In this document: one piece after another, positions 1 to 8,502 of the stretch | How positions within the stretch are numbered: position 1 is the first letter of the stretch | Layout: each line of letters starts with the position of its first letter | Assembly (NCBI RefSeq): GCF_001612555.1 | Contig: NZ_CP015110.1 | Span: 372,001-436,000 of the forward strand | Reading direction: 5' to 3' | Length of the DNA stretch: 64,000 bases | Origin: Acinetobacter sp. TGL-Y2 | GTDB taxonomy: Bacteria; Pseudomonadota; Gammaproteobacteria; Pseudomonadales; Moraxellaceae | Notes under the pieces: generated by a model | What the model was told of the DNA's origin: nothing | The model's input: only the letters and a program-made list of their open reading frames with translations | Database searches by the model: none | Translations under genes and position numbers: made by a program

Positions 1-183
1 TTATGATTCTTTACATAATTTAGTGCGAAAACGAGTATATAGTCATATTTTTGCTGTTGCATGATTAAGCGACCAATGGTTAACGCTTTTTTATGCAGAG
101 ATTTGTTAAAAATGGAAAACTGTAGTTATTTTAAAGTACTTCGTAAGCTCTAATTGAATAAAAGGGGTGGAAAGGATTTTTAT

Positions 184-229
184 CTTTGACCTCCTTTGAC
201 CTCCTTTGACCTCCTTTGACCTCCTTTGA
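184..229. repeat. Short tandem repeat, 10-bp unit
   Basis: About 4.6 head-to-tail copies of the unit CTCCTTTGAC; the last copy ends in T instead of C. The array lies between the window edge and the terminator that follows lipA. The unit is not a multiple of three, so it is not a coding repeat. The rest of positions 1-246 holds no convincing gene or RNA. Confidence 0.9.
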
Positions 230-246
230 TCCCAGCTTATATCAGC

Positions 247-275
247 AAAATGCCATCCTAAGGGATGGCATTTTT
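247..275 (-). terminator. Rho-independent terminator after lipBA
   Basis: A perfect 8-bp stem (TGCCATCC / GGATGGCA) with a TAAG loop. It is flanked by an A-run on the left and a T-run on the right, so it can work on both strands. It sits about 30 nt past the lipA stop codon. Confidence 0.85.
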
Positions 276-304
276 AATTCGAACTACAGTGAAAGCTAGA
301 GACT

Positions 305-1291
305 TTATAGTCCTTGTAGTTTTAAGCGATTTGCATGTTGGCGGAACATCGCCACTGGGTCTGGTGCAAATAGACCTTTTAAGCCGAACATCATATTGGC
401 AAGATCCGTGTGATTGAGGTTGTAGTCATCACGAATCACTTGACCCAAGTGAGTACTACAACGCGCCACCATACCATCATTGTCTTTGTTGCCATAAGCT
501 AATGGACCAAGTTGCATCAAAATGGTGTCAATATCGAGTAAGTTTGTGGTTTGTGCGACACCGCCCCAAGAGTAGTAATAGATACCATTTTCAACTTTCG
601 CACCAGTTTTATTGCAATCCGATGCCAAAGCAGTCGTTGGATAGCGTGCATTGAATTTTGTAGAACCTGCTTCAGAAAGCGATGCCATAGACGCATCAAA
701 ACTCAGTGGCATATCTGGGCGACCTTCTGCCCATGTAATCAATGGCGGTACGATGTAATCGCCTAAAATATTGAAGATTGCACGCGTTGCAGTATTGCTT
801 TGAATTTTATCTGCTACTTGTGAACCGCGGAATGTACCGCCTACGCCAGTTGCTGAAGCGACATATTCTGGTTTGACTGCTGCAACATAACGAACCGTAG
901 GTCCGCCATGGCTATGGCCGATTAAGTTGACTTTGTTTTTGCCTGTCAGTGCAATCACTTCTTCCACCTGAGCAATCAATTGCTCACCACGGAATTCTGT
1001 GGTGTGTGCTGGTGAGATTTGTGCAGCAAATACAGTTGATCCATTACGTGCCATATCGGGTAGGATCTGGTACCAATAATCGATATTAAAACTGTCATTG
1101 CCGATTCGAGACCAACCTAGCCAACCATGAGTCATCACAATTGGGTATTTGGTTTTGGCATAATCAGATTTTGCAGTTTCTTTTATCTGTAAAATTCCCG
1201 CAGCTGCTTGAGTTTCTACAACTGAACCGAAAGATAGCGCAGTGATGATCCCCAACATCGCTATTTTGGTTTTATTCAAGTTTTTTTTCAT
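305..1291 (-). CDS. lipA: Secreted triacylglycerol lipase LipA
   Basis: Extracellular alpha/beta-hydrolase that hydrolyses long-chain triacylglycerols (bacterial lipase family I). The sequence shows a Sec signal peptide with a basic start, a hydrophobic core and an end near TQAAA. An oxyanion-region motif THGWLGW lies near residue 56 and the nucleophile elbow GHSHGG near residue 127. Downstream are an acidic NDGMV segment and NHTDL, the likely catalytic Asp and His, plus two C-terminal cysteines that may form the usual disulfide. An ATG at 1297 is in frame, but the AAGGA ribosome site (1298-1302) abuts it directly. The ATG at 1291 has proper 6-nt spacing and is preferred. The gene follows lipB on the same strand, so foldase and lipase are co-expressed. 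Size (about 330 aa) is normal. Confidence 0.93.
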   Translation of the reverse strand: MKKNLNKTKIAMLGIITALSFGSVVETQAAAGILQIKETAKSDYAKTKYPIVMTHGWLGWSRIGNDSFNIDYWYQILPDMARNGSTVFAAQISPAHTTEFRGEQLIAQVEEVIALTGKNKVNLIGHSHGGPTVRYVAAVKPEYVASATGVGGTFRGSQVADKIQSNTATRAIFNILGDYIVPPLITWAEGRPDMPLSFDASMASLSEAGSTKFNARYPTTALASDCNKTGAKVENGIYYYSWGGVAQTTNLLDIDTILMQLGPLAYGNKDNDGMVARCSTHLGQVIRDDYNLNHTDLANMMFGLKGLFAPDPVAMFRQHANRLKLQGL

Positions 1292-1339
1292 ATGCATTCC
1301 TTGAGCAATTTATTTTTAAATTTTTCCTATGACTGCGTT

Positions 1340-2380
1340 TTAATCGCTCAACGGCAGTTTTCTTCCTTCATCATGAATTTTTTCAAAGGTTTCAATGCGT
1401 AATTGTTCTTGTGGATTGCTAAAATTTTTACTACGTAACTGTTGAATTGCGCTCTGCTTGGCAGAATCACTCATATTGCTTTTTACAATGCTGTCTCTTT
1501 CAGTTAAATACGAGCCAACACGTCCTTTCCATTGATTACGATCTGCATCTAATATTTCTAAACGTTGAGTCGCTTCAGGACCCACTAAATTGGTCCGCAT
1601 TTGATGTAATTCTTCAGCACTACCACCGCGTGCTTTAATTTCAGCCGTCAGTTTTCTGAGGTCTTCAAGTTGTGACAGTTGTTTTAAATTCTCTTTCCAA
1701 TCTTCAGGTAGATCTTTGAACAGCTCTTGCAGTTTTTGAGCTTTTTCAGCTTCGGTCAATTTTTTATTGTCTAACACTTCCATACGAGCAATGGTGTAAT
1801 CGTTATAGGTATCTTCAATGCCAAAAAGTCCTTCAATTTCATAGTCAGAGAAGAATTTTTTACGCAGATTTTTCATATTATTAAAAATGGCTTTGTAATA
1901 ACCCGCTTTTTCTTCATCTATATTGGGTTTTTCCAGATTGCCGAGTTGTTCACGATACTGCATATAACGCGACCATAAATCTGTCAGCTGAGATAGCAGC
2001 GGTTCGGTATAACTAGCATTGGCATAAGTGACAAAATCGGTTTTGATTTGCTGAATGTCTTTTTCACCATATTGAGTAATAAAAAACTCAAAACAGTTCT
2101 TAGTGGCTTCATTCACGATTAAACGATTTGATCCATCTATTTTCAGTTGGCAATTGATTTGAATGTCTTGTTGACTGGCACTGGCGAATGCTAAAGCTCC
2201 AGTTTTGGCTTGAGCAGCGATAGCAGTGCTGGACTCAACTTGATCGAGGGGGGAATGAGTAGCGTTAGATGCGTCTGAAGATACAATTGAATTGGGTTTG
2301 AGCCAATAAACTAAGGCAATCAGGACTGCAAAAATAAGCACAGCAAAAATCATCAGCATACGTTTTCGGTTTTGTTGCAT
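1340..2380 (-). CDS. lipB: Lipase-specific foldase (Lif chaperone) LipB
   Basis: Membrane-anchored periplasmic steric chaperone that folds LipA before type II secretion. A single N-terminal transmembrane helix (about residues 8-26) is followed by a linker and a charged, helical body typical of Lif proteins; length 346 aa fits the family. The hallmark Lif motif R-x-x-F-D-Y-F/C-L-S/T-A appears only in a conservatively altered form at residues 94-103 (K-N-C-F-E-F-F-I-T-Q). An AAGGA site lies 7 nt before the ATG. The order lipB then lipA on one transcript is the arrangement known in Acinetobacter. The partner is certainly the adjacent lipase; whether the changed motif alters activity is not known. 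Confidence 0.88.
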   Translation of the reverse strand: MQQNRKRMLMIFAVLIFAVLIALVYWLKPNSIVSSDASNATHSPLDQVESSTAIAAQAKTGALAFASASQQDIQINCQLKIDGSNRLIVNEATKNCFEFFITQYGEKDIQQIKTDFVTYANASYTEPLLSQLTDLWSRYMQYREQLGNLEKPNIDEEKAGYYKAIFNNMKNLRKKFFSDYEIEGLFGIEDTYNDYTIARMEVLDNKKLTEAEKAQKLQELFKDLPEDWKENLKQLSQLEDLRKLTAEIKARGGSAEELHQMRTNLVGPEATQRLEILDADRNQWKGRVGSYLTERDSIVKSNMSDSAKQSAIQQLRSKNFSNPQEQLRIETFEKIHDEGRKLPLSD

Positions 2381-2522
2381 TTCAAATCCTTTGAAATTTT
2401 TAAATTATTTTTCTATGGATTGGATAATTTGACATATTTTACTCAAAAATCAAAACTAAAATTTATAAAATAGACTGGGGTATTTGTTAAGATACGGCTT
2501 AATCCGTTACGAATGATCTCGA

Positions 2523-3428
2523 ATGTCTGCTTCATCTTCCAAAATTGCTCGTCGTCGCCTTAGTGGTGTATTTTTGCTTAATAAACCTTTGGGAATCAGC
2601 TCAAATGCAGCCTTACAACGAGTACGTTGGTTGTTTAGAGCGGATAAAGGCGGGCATACAGGTGCTTTAGATCCTTTGGCATCGGGACTTTTACCCATTT
2701 GCTTGGGTGAAGCCACCAAGTTTTCGCATTATTTACTCGACTCAAATAAGCGCTACCTCACCACCATTCAGTTGGGTCATAGCACGACTACAGGTGATGT
2801 TGAAGGCGAAGTGCTATCGGAAGCAGATCTTCCAGCTTTGACTGAGCAAAGCATTCAGGCTGTTTTGGCGAAATTTATTGGGGACACCACCCAAATTCCA
2901 CCGATGTACTCAGCGCTAAAAAAACAAGGTCGCCCGCTGTATGAATTGGCACGTCAAGGCATTGAAATTGAACGTGAAGCACGTCCCATTCACTTGTCTG
3001 CCATTGAATTGATCTCGTTTACAGCGCAGAGTATTACTTTAGATATTAGCTGCTCTAAAGGTACCTATATTCGTGTGGTCGGTGAAGATATTGCCAAAGC
3101 TTTAGGCACCTATGGACATTTGACCTATTTACATCGGATTCAAACGGGGCATTTTGCTTTAATTCCAGAATATACCATTGAGCACTTGGAAAGTCTGACC
3201 GAGCAAGAGCGTGAAGCATTGTTGTTGCCAGCTTATGCACCCGTCGATCATTTTCCAAAAGTGCAAGTCCCAGAAGGTCGTGCAGAATTTTTCAGTCGCG
3301 GTATGGAAAGTAATATCGAGCATGAAGCCGAAGCACAGGTTTTGGTTTTTGAAGGTGAGAAATGTTTAGGGCTTGCCGAAATTACCGATAAAAAACGTTT
3401 AGTGCCAAAACGGGTATTGAACCTCTAA
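2523..3428 (+). CDS. truB: tRNA pseudouridine(55) synthase TruB
   Basis: Converts U55 of the T-loop in nearly all tRNAs to pseudouridine. The catalytic block [15 protein letters not shown] near residue 40 contains the essential Asp. The [13 protein letters not shown] and [14 protein letters not shown] motifs and a C-terminal PUA-like segment (ending near LVPKRVLNL) are also present. Length of 301 aa is normal. It starts divergently from lipB. In many bacteria truB follows rbfA, but here nothing of rbfA is seen upstream. The ribosome binding site is weak, so the exact start is less certain than the identity. Confidence 0.95.
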   Translation: MSASSSKIARRRLSGVFLLNKPLGISSNAALQRVRWLFRADKGGHTGALDPLASGLLPICLGEATKFSHYLLDSNKRYLTTIQLGHSTTTGDVEGEVLSEADLPALTEQSIQAVLAKFIGDTTQIPPMYSALKKQGRPLYELARQGIEIEREARPIHLSAIELISFTAQSITLDISCSKGTYIRVVGEDIAKALGTYGHLTYLHRIQTGHFALIPEYTIEHLESLTEQEREALLLPAYAPVDHFPKVQVPEGRAEFFSRGMESNIEHEAEAQVLVFEGEKCLGLAEITDKKRLVPKRVLNL

Positions 3429-3467
3429 AATAATTAACTGCTACTTTTTTTAAGATGAGAACAGGAC

Positions 3468-4235
3468 ATGGACGTCGAGATTATAATCAGCCTCATCTTC
3501 TTTGCTTTTTTTGCAGGTGCGATTGATGCTGCGGTGGGCGGTGGGGGTTTAATTCAGATTCCCGCATTAATGGGTGCGCTACCACATACCTCCGCGGCCA
3601 CTATTTTTGGTACCAATAAACTTGCCTCGATCTGCGGTACAGCGTCCGCTGCATTTTCCTACTTACGTCAAGTGAAGCTTGAGTGGAAACTTTTAACGGT
3701 GATTGCGGTCACCGCATTTATCAGCTCTTTTTTGGGCGCAGCTTGTGTTTCAATGGTGCCACAGCAAGTACTCAGACCTTTTGTCCTGTTTATGCTGATT
3801 GTGATTGCCCTCTATACCTTTATGAAAAAGCAATTTGGACAGGTGCATTTTCAACAAGAACTCAGTCGAAAAATGCTAATTTTGGCAGGTGTGGGAGGAT
3901 TGGCCATTGGATTCTATGACGGTATATTTGGACCGGGCACAGGCAGCTTTTTTATTTTCTTTTTTATTCGCTATTTGAAAGTTGATTTTTTACATGCGTC
4001 GGCATTGTCTAAAATAGGCAACTTCATGACCAATTTTGCAGCGCTGAGCTTTTTTGTACCAACAGGTCATGTGTTGTTTAGTTTGGGACTCATGATGGCG
4101 GTGGCCAATGTCTTGGGTTCATTGGTGGGCGTGAAAATGGCGCTCAAATACGGCAGCGGTTTTATTCGAATTCTGTTTCTGATTCTGGTCAGCGTACTGA
4201 TTTGTCGTTTGGCTTATCAGATGTTTTTAATGTAA
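3468..4235 (+). CDS. TSUP family (TauE/SafE) membrane permease
   Basis: Predicted eight-helix inner-membrane transporter of the sulfite exporter/TSUP family. The N-terminal half carries the typical AGAIDAAVGGGGLIQIPAL segment and a GTNKLASICGT motif. The repeat-half counterpart, GFYDGIFGPGTGSFFIF with SALSKIGNF, is present in the second half. Length of 255 aa is typical. The substrate (sulfite, sulfoacetate, other organic anions) cannot be told from sequence. It follows truB by 40 nt on the same strand and may be co-transcribed. No sulfur-metabolism genes lie next to it. Confidence 0.85.
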   Translation: MDVEIIISLIFFAFFAGAIDAAVGGGGLIQIPALMGALPHTSAATIFGTNKLASICGTASAAFSYLRQVKLEWKLLTVIAVTAFISSFLGAACVSMVPQQVLRPFVLFMLIVIALYTFMKKQFGQVHFQQELSRKMLILAGVGGLAIGFYDGIFGPGTGSFFIFFFIRYLKVDFLHASALSKIGNFMTNFAALSFFVPTGHVLFSLGLMMAVANVLGSLVGVKMALKYGSGFIRILFLILVSVLICRLAYQMFLM

Positions 4236-4413
4236 CTCATTCTCAACATTAAACTTATTCATACAAATTGATGCAAGATTAGCCTGTGTTATTGGCTTTA
4301 GATTTCTTAAGATTGAGCCTTACACAGCGCATCATTGCGGCATTTTAAATGATGTGTTCTTTTATCCATTCTTAAAATAATGATCATAAAGCAGTCCAAA
4401 ATAAGGAAGACCA

Positions 4414-4872
4414 ATGAATATTTTTGAAGCATTAAGAGAAAGTCATGAGATTCAACGTGATTTGGCTGAAAAATTGGTACAAACCTCAGGGGACACACCT
4501 GAACGTCGTGAGTTATTTGATTTATTAAAAAATGAGCTGTTCGCACATGCTGTAGCAGAAGATCGTTATTTTTATATCCCGTTGATGATGACAGATTCAG
4601 GTCTGAATATTAGCCGTCATGCATTGGCTGAACATCATGAAATGGATGAGTTGCTTGAACAACTCACCGAAACTGAGTTTAGCAATCCGGGGTGGTTAGC
4701 TATTGCGAAAAAATTGTCGGAAACTGTGCATCACCATTTGCAGGAAGAAGAACATGGCTTTTTCCAACAAGCCGGAAAAATCTTGGAAGATAAAGAGAAA
4801 GAATCTTTGGCGAAAAAATACCAAAAAGAATACAGCAAATATAAGAAGATTGAAAAAGACAGCTTGGTCTAA
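4414..4872 (+). CDS. Hemerythrin HHE domain protein
   Basis: A 152-aa four-helix cytoplasmic protein of the hemerythrin/HHE cation-binding family, likely binding a di-iron centre. Histidines and acids sit at the expected helix positions: ESHEIQRD near the N-terminus, FAHAVAEDRYFY, SRHALAEHHEMDEL in the middle, and VHHHLQEEEHGFF near residue 107. An AAGGA site lies 6 nt ahead of the ATG, and a strong terminator follows, so it is a single-gene transcript. Family members act in oxygen or nitric-oxide sensing or iron-related stress repair; the specific role here is unknown. Confidence 0.85.
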   Translation: MNIFEALRESHEIQRDLAEKLVQTSGDTPERRELFDLLKNELFAHAVAEDRYFYIPLMMTDSGLNISRHALAEHHEMDELLEQLTETEFSNPGWLAIAKKLSETVHHHLQEEEHGFFQQAGKILEDKEKESLAKKYQKEYSKYKKIEKDSLV

Positions 4873-4882
4873 ATCAGTATTT

Positions 4883-4910
4883 AAAAAAGATGGCATCTGC
4901 CATCTTTTTT
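4883..4910 (+). terminator. Rho-independent terminator after hemerythrin gene
   Basis: A 13-bp inverted repeat AAAAAAGATGGCA / TGCCATCTTTTTT with a 2-nt loop and a flanking T-run. The A-run on the left arm means it can also serve the convergent EamA gene. Confidence 0.9.
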
Positions 4911-4937
4911 CATTTTAGATTGATCTAAAAAAAATGA

Positions 4938-5810
4938 TCATTGCAAATTCTTCATGCGCTTGCTTGCGCTATACGTCACGCCAACAGATGCAAACATAAT
5001 GCAAAACAATGCAACGGTTTGTAGCAGGTTAATGTGTTCTTTCAGCAGTAACCAACCTGCTAAAGCAGCCAATGCCGGAGATAAACTCGATAAGGTTCCA
5101 TAACTTAATTTACTCAAGGTCTGAAGTGCTTTTAGATCGAGCGCATAGGGAATCGCAGTCGCGAGTAATGCGATCATTAACGCCTGTGGCCAATATTCAA
5201 ATTGCATCAGCGCTGTTGAATTATGCACTGCACTAATGGGGAGTAACACCAGTGCAGAGAGCACAATTGCGATACTTAAGGCATGCATACCTATATTTTG
5301 ACGTGCCACAATTTGAGCATAGTAAATATAAGCTGCCCAAAATAATCCCGCCCCTAGAGCCATTGCAGCGCCAAGATATGAGAAGTTACTTGCATTGGCA
5401 TCTTGCCAAGGGATCATGAGTCCCACACCCAAGATTGCCAGAATCACCCAGAGGTAATCACCTCGATGTTGAATTGAAAAAAATGCCAACATTAAAGGAC
5501 CAATGAACTCTAAACCGACAGCAATACCTTGAGGGAGTCGTCCAAGTGAAGCGTAAAACAATACATTCATGAGGCAGACTGAGCCGCTATAAAGCAGTAA
5601 GTATTTCCATTTTAGCTGAGGGAGTTTTTTAAGGATTGTCCATGATCGAAACATTAAAATGACAAGAATAGAGGCAAAGACTAAGCGAAGGGTCACCACG
5701 GTGAGTGGATCTAAAACCTCAAACAGTTGCTTGGCAAAAGATGCACTGATTTGATAAGCCACCATGGACAAAACCATGAATAAGACAGCAGTCAATTGAG
5801 TATTTGGCAT
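4938..5810 (-). CDS. EamA/RhtA-type drug/metabolite exporter
   Basis: A 290-aa protein with about ten hydrophobic helices in two tandem EamA repeats, as in the drug/metabolite transporter superfamily. GLEFIGPLMLAFF and the SYGTLSSLSPALAALAGWL segment closely resemble RhtA-type amino-acid/metabolite exporters. It lies beside a second EamA gene on the same strand; the two align along their length, including SGSLAKVLF versus SASFAKQLF at the N-terminus, so they look like an old tandem duplication. The substrate is unknown; threonine/homoserine export is a family-based guess. Confidence 0.85.
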   Translation of the reverse strand: MPNTQLTAVLFMVLSMVAYQISASFAKQLFEVLDPLTVVTLRLVFASILVILMFRSWTILKKLPQLKWKYLLLYSGSVCLMNVLFYASLGRLPQGIAVGLEFIGPLMLAFFSIQHRGDYLWVILAILGVGLMIPWQDANASNFSYLGAAMALGAGLFWAAYIYYAQIVARQNIGMHALSIAIVLSALVLLPISAVHNSTALMQFEYWPQALMIALLATAIPYALDLKALQTLSKLSYGTLSSLSPALAALAGWLLLKEHINLLQTVALFCIMFASVGVTYSASKRMKNLQ

Positions 5811-5900
5811 GGTGAAAGAGTATTGGAATTATTGTTTAAATTTTAACATTGATTTAGCCTATGAAGCGGCGTAATTGCAGTGCTTCGACCGGGTTTTAAC

Positions 5901-6764
5901 TTATTTAGATGCTATTCTTTGCTTGGCTTGCTGGGTAGTATAGGTACAACCCACAGATGCGCTAATGATGGTCATTAAGGCAAGCCATTGATTCCACAGT
6001 AACTGCTCACCCAAAAAGATAAAACCTGAAAGTGCAGCCACTGCAGGTTCAACACTCATCAATGTCCCAAAACTCAAAGCAGTTAAATTTCGAAGAGCAA
6101 TCATTTCCAGGCTAAAGGGCAGCGCACTGGCAAGTACCGCAAGTGCCATAAAATAGACAAAATTTGAAGGTTCAAACACATGTAATGGAAAACCGCTGAA
6201 CAGCGCCAAAGGTAGAAGTACCGCCGTACCAACGAACATGCCTAAGCAAACAGTATGATTACCTGAAACACCTGAGGGTTTCTGCCCTGCGACAATGTAT
6301 AGCGCCCAGCACGCACCTGCAGCCAAAGCAAAGACAATTGCGAGTGGATCTAAACGTTGTGCGGCTTGGTCAAAAGGAAACAGTAAAATCAGTCCTAGTA
6401 TGGCAAGTCCAACCCAGACAAAGTCAAACTTTTGCCGTGCATAATACAGCGCAACACTTAAGGGTCCAATAAACTCAAATGACACCGCAATGCCCAAAGG
6501 CAATCTGCTGATGGCGAGATAAAAAAGCAGATTCATCCCAGCCAAGGCAAGACCGTAGCTGAGAATGGCTTTCCATTTAATCTGCTGATAGGCAATCTGC
6601 CAAATTTTAAAAATCAGCGCCAAAATCACCGCGCTCAGTAACAATCGCATCGCGGAAACTGTGAGGATGGGGAACTGATTAAATAAGACTTTGGCCAGTG
6701 AGCCACTACTTTGTAAGCTGATCATTGCAATCAGCAGTAAAAATAGAGCCTGCACATGCGGCAT
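5901..6764 (-). CDS. EamA/RhtA-type exporter, paralogue of the neighbour
   Basis: Ten-helix drug/metabolite transporter with two EamA repeats; key segments are SFEFIGPLSVALY and SFGTLMSVEPAVAALSGF. The open frame extends to 6902, but that 46-residue extension is cysteine-rich, not hydrophobic in the right pattern, and runs across the serA terminator hairpin. The ATG at 6764 (MPHVQALFLL) aligns with the start of the paralogue and is preferred; an ATG at 6782 is another option. Its ribosome site is poor. At 287 aa it then matches its neighbour in length. Probable inner-membrane export role, substrate unknown. Confidence 0.8.
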   Translation of the reverse strand: MPHVQALFLLLIAMISLQSSGSLAKVLFNQFPILTVSAMRLLLSAVILALIFKIWQIAYQQIKWKAILSYGLALAGMNLLFYLAISRLPLGIAVSFEFIGPLSVALYYARQKFDFVWVGLAILGLILLFPFDQAAQRLDPLAIVFALAAGACWALYIVAGQKPSGVSGNHTVCLGMFVGTAVLLPLALFSGFPLHVFEPSNFVYFMALAVLASALPFSLEMIALRNLTALSFGTLMSVEPAVAALSGFIFLGEQLLWNQWLALMTIISASVGCTYTTQQAKQRIASK

Positions 6765-6870
6765 ACTTTTTAAATTAAGCATTGAGAGAGGCAACGGAGT
6801 TTGCACAAGCATGGGAGCCAGTTGTGTACATGCTTGAGCCATCGAACATGTACAGCACTGTACTGAAAGT

Positions 6871-6899
6871 AAAAAACCACAGCCGAAAAGCTGTGGTTT
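6871..6899 (-). terminator. Rho-independent terminator after serA
   Basis: A perfect 10-bp stem AAACCACAGC / GCTGTGGTTT with a 6-nt loop. On the minus strand it is followed by a run of T, 18 nt past the serA stop. Confidence 0.9.
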
Positions 6900-6916
6900 C
6901 AAACACTACAGAAAAC

Positions 6917-8149
6917 TTAGAACAATACGCGCGCGCGGATTGTACCTTCAACATGAGAAAGCATATCTAAAGCTTCATGAGATGCTGTTGCATCGACGTC
7001 CATGACTAAGTAACCGACATCACCTTTGGTCATTAAAGACTGACCAGAAATGTTGATCCCTTGCTCTGCGAACAAGTTGTTAATTTTGGACAATACGCCT
7101 GGAATATTTTGATGAATGTGCAGTAAACGGTGTTTACCTTCAGTCAATGGCAATGCAATTTCAGGGAAGTTTACTGCAGATAAAGTCATACCTTTATCTG
7201 AATACGCAACGAATTTTTCTGCCACTTCAAGACCGATGTTGGCTTGCGCTTCCATGGTTGAACCACCCACGTGCGGGGTTAAAATCACGTTTGGCAAGTT
7301 ACGTAGTGGAGAGACAAATTCTTCACCATTGGCTTTGGGTTCTTTCGGGAATACATCTACTGCAGCACCTGCAATATGACCCGATTTAATCGCATCTGCC
7401 AAGTCTTCAATCACGACACATGTACCACGTGCAGCATTTAAGAAGATCGAACCCTGCTTCATTTGAGCAAATTGTTCTTTGCCAAAGAAGTTGCGTGTAG
7501 ATGGAACATCTGGCACATGAAGTGTCACCACGTCAGCAGTCGCAAGAAGTTCAGCCATAGTGCCAACTTGACGTGCATTCCCTAAAGGTAGCTTGGTCAC
7601 TGCATCATAATAAATCACTTTCATACCCAAGCTTTCAGCTAAAACTGAGAGCTGAGAGCCGATCGAACCGTAACCGACGATACCTAAAGTCTTACCGCGT
7701 GTTTCAAATGAACCCACAGCAGATTTATTCCAACCGCCAATATGTGTATCTGCAGACTTTTCTGGTACACGGCGAAGTAGAAGAATGGTTTCTGCCAATA
7801 CCAATTCAGCAACAGAACGTGTATTTGAATAAGGGGCATTAAATACTGGAATACCACGAATCATGGCAGCATTTAAGTTCACTTGATTGGTACCAATACA
7901 GAAACAACCCACAGCAATCAGTTTGTTTGCCACTTCAAAGACTTCTTCAGTCAATTGAGTACGTGAACGAATACCAATAAAGTGAGCATCTTTAACCGCT
8001 TCTTTCAACGCTTCACCTTCAAGCGCAGTTTTACGGTAGTCAATGTTGGTGTACCCAGCAGCGTTTAATGTATCAATCGCGTTTTGGTGAACGCCTTCTA
8101 ACAACAAGAAACGAATTTTATCTTTAGGTAAAGAAAGATGTTGGCTCAT
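6917..8149 (-). CDS. serA: D-3-phosphoglycerate dehydrogenase SerA
   Basis: First enzyme of serine biosynthesis, oxidising 3-phosphoglycerate to 3-phosphohydroxypyruvate with NAD. The sequence shows the nucleotide-binding GIVGYGSIGSQL, the catalytic-region NAARGTCV, and TPHVGGST with its catalytic His. A C-terminal ACT regulatory domain is visible (RLLHIHQNIPGVLSKINNLF and the following strand pattern), which allows serine feedback. Length of 410 aa matches the E. coli-type enzyme. A GGAG site lies 6 nt before ATG. It is divergent from a 2-hydroxyacid flavoprotein dehydrogenase at 8503, a pairing that makes metabolic sense because SerA also makes D-2-hydroxyglutarate. Confidence 0.96.
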   Translation of the reverse strand: MSQHLSLPKDKIRFLLLEGVHQNAIDTLNAAGYTNIDYRKTALEGEALKEAVKDAHFIGIRSRTQLTEEVFEVANKLIAVGCFCIGTNQVNLNAAMIRGIPVFNAPYSNTRSVAELVLAETILLLRRVPEKSADTHIGGWNKSAVGSFETRGKTLGIVGYGSIGSQLSVLAESLGMKVIYYDAVTKLPLGNARQVGTMAELLATADVVTLHVPDVPSTRNFFGKEQFAQMKQGSIFLNAARGTCVVIEDLADAIKSGHIAGAAVDVFPKEPKANGEEFVSPLRNLPNVILTPHVGGSTMEAQANIGLEVAEKFVAYSDKGMTLSAVNFPEIALPLTEGKHRLLHIHQNIPGVLSKINNLFAEQGINISGQSLMTKGDVGYLVMDVDATASHEALDMLSHVEGTIRARVLF

Positions 8150-8502
8150 TACGGCTCCGCTACAAAGGCCAAATTTAGTGGCGATATGATACCATACGTG
8201 AACGGTCTATATACATTTCCTTTATGACCAGAAGTATGCATGTTTTTGTCAGATTAGCAGCTCATTCTATTGAAGGTGGTCTAATTAACTACATCATATC
8301 TAACATACATTATCAAATAGTCTGATTTTGTCAGGGTTTGGCAGGAAAATGCTTTATAATGATGTATCGTGGGATTAAGCCTGCTATTCATGCTCGGTTT
8401 TTATGCACATTAGTCATTAAATCTTCCTTTAAAAATCAGTCACAAAGGAACGTATTTAGGACCCTCCCAAAACTTGTAAATTTCTTGCTAGGTCTGCAAA
8501 CG

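Noticed and set aside
184..229. Possible CRISPR array
   Set aside because: Ten-base units with no spacers and no cas genes; a simple tandem repeat.
4373..4395. Fur box ahead of the hemerythrin gene (AATAATGATCATAA)
   Set aside because: Only one half matches; the palindrome is not maintained on the other side.
5765..6902. Longer N-terminus of the second EamA gene, to 6902
   Set aside because: The extension runs through the serA terminator hairpin, is Cys-rich and does not align with the paralogue.
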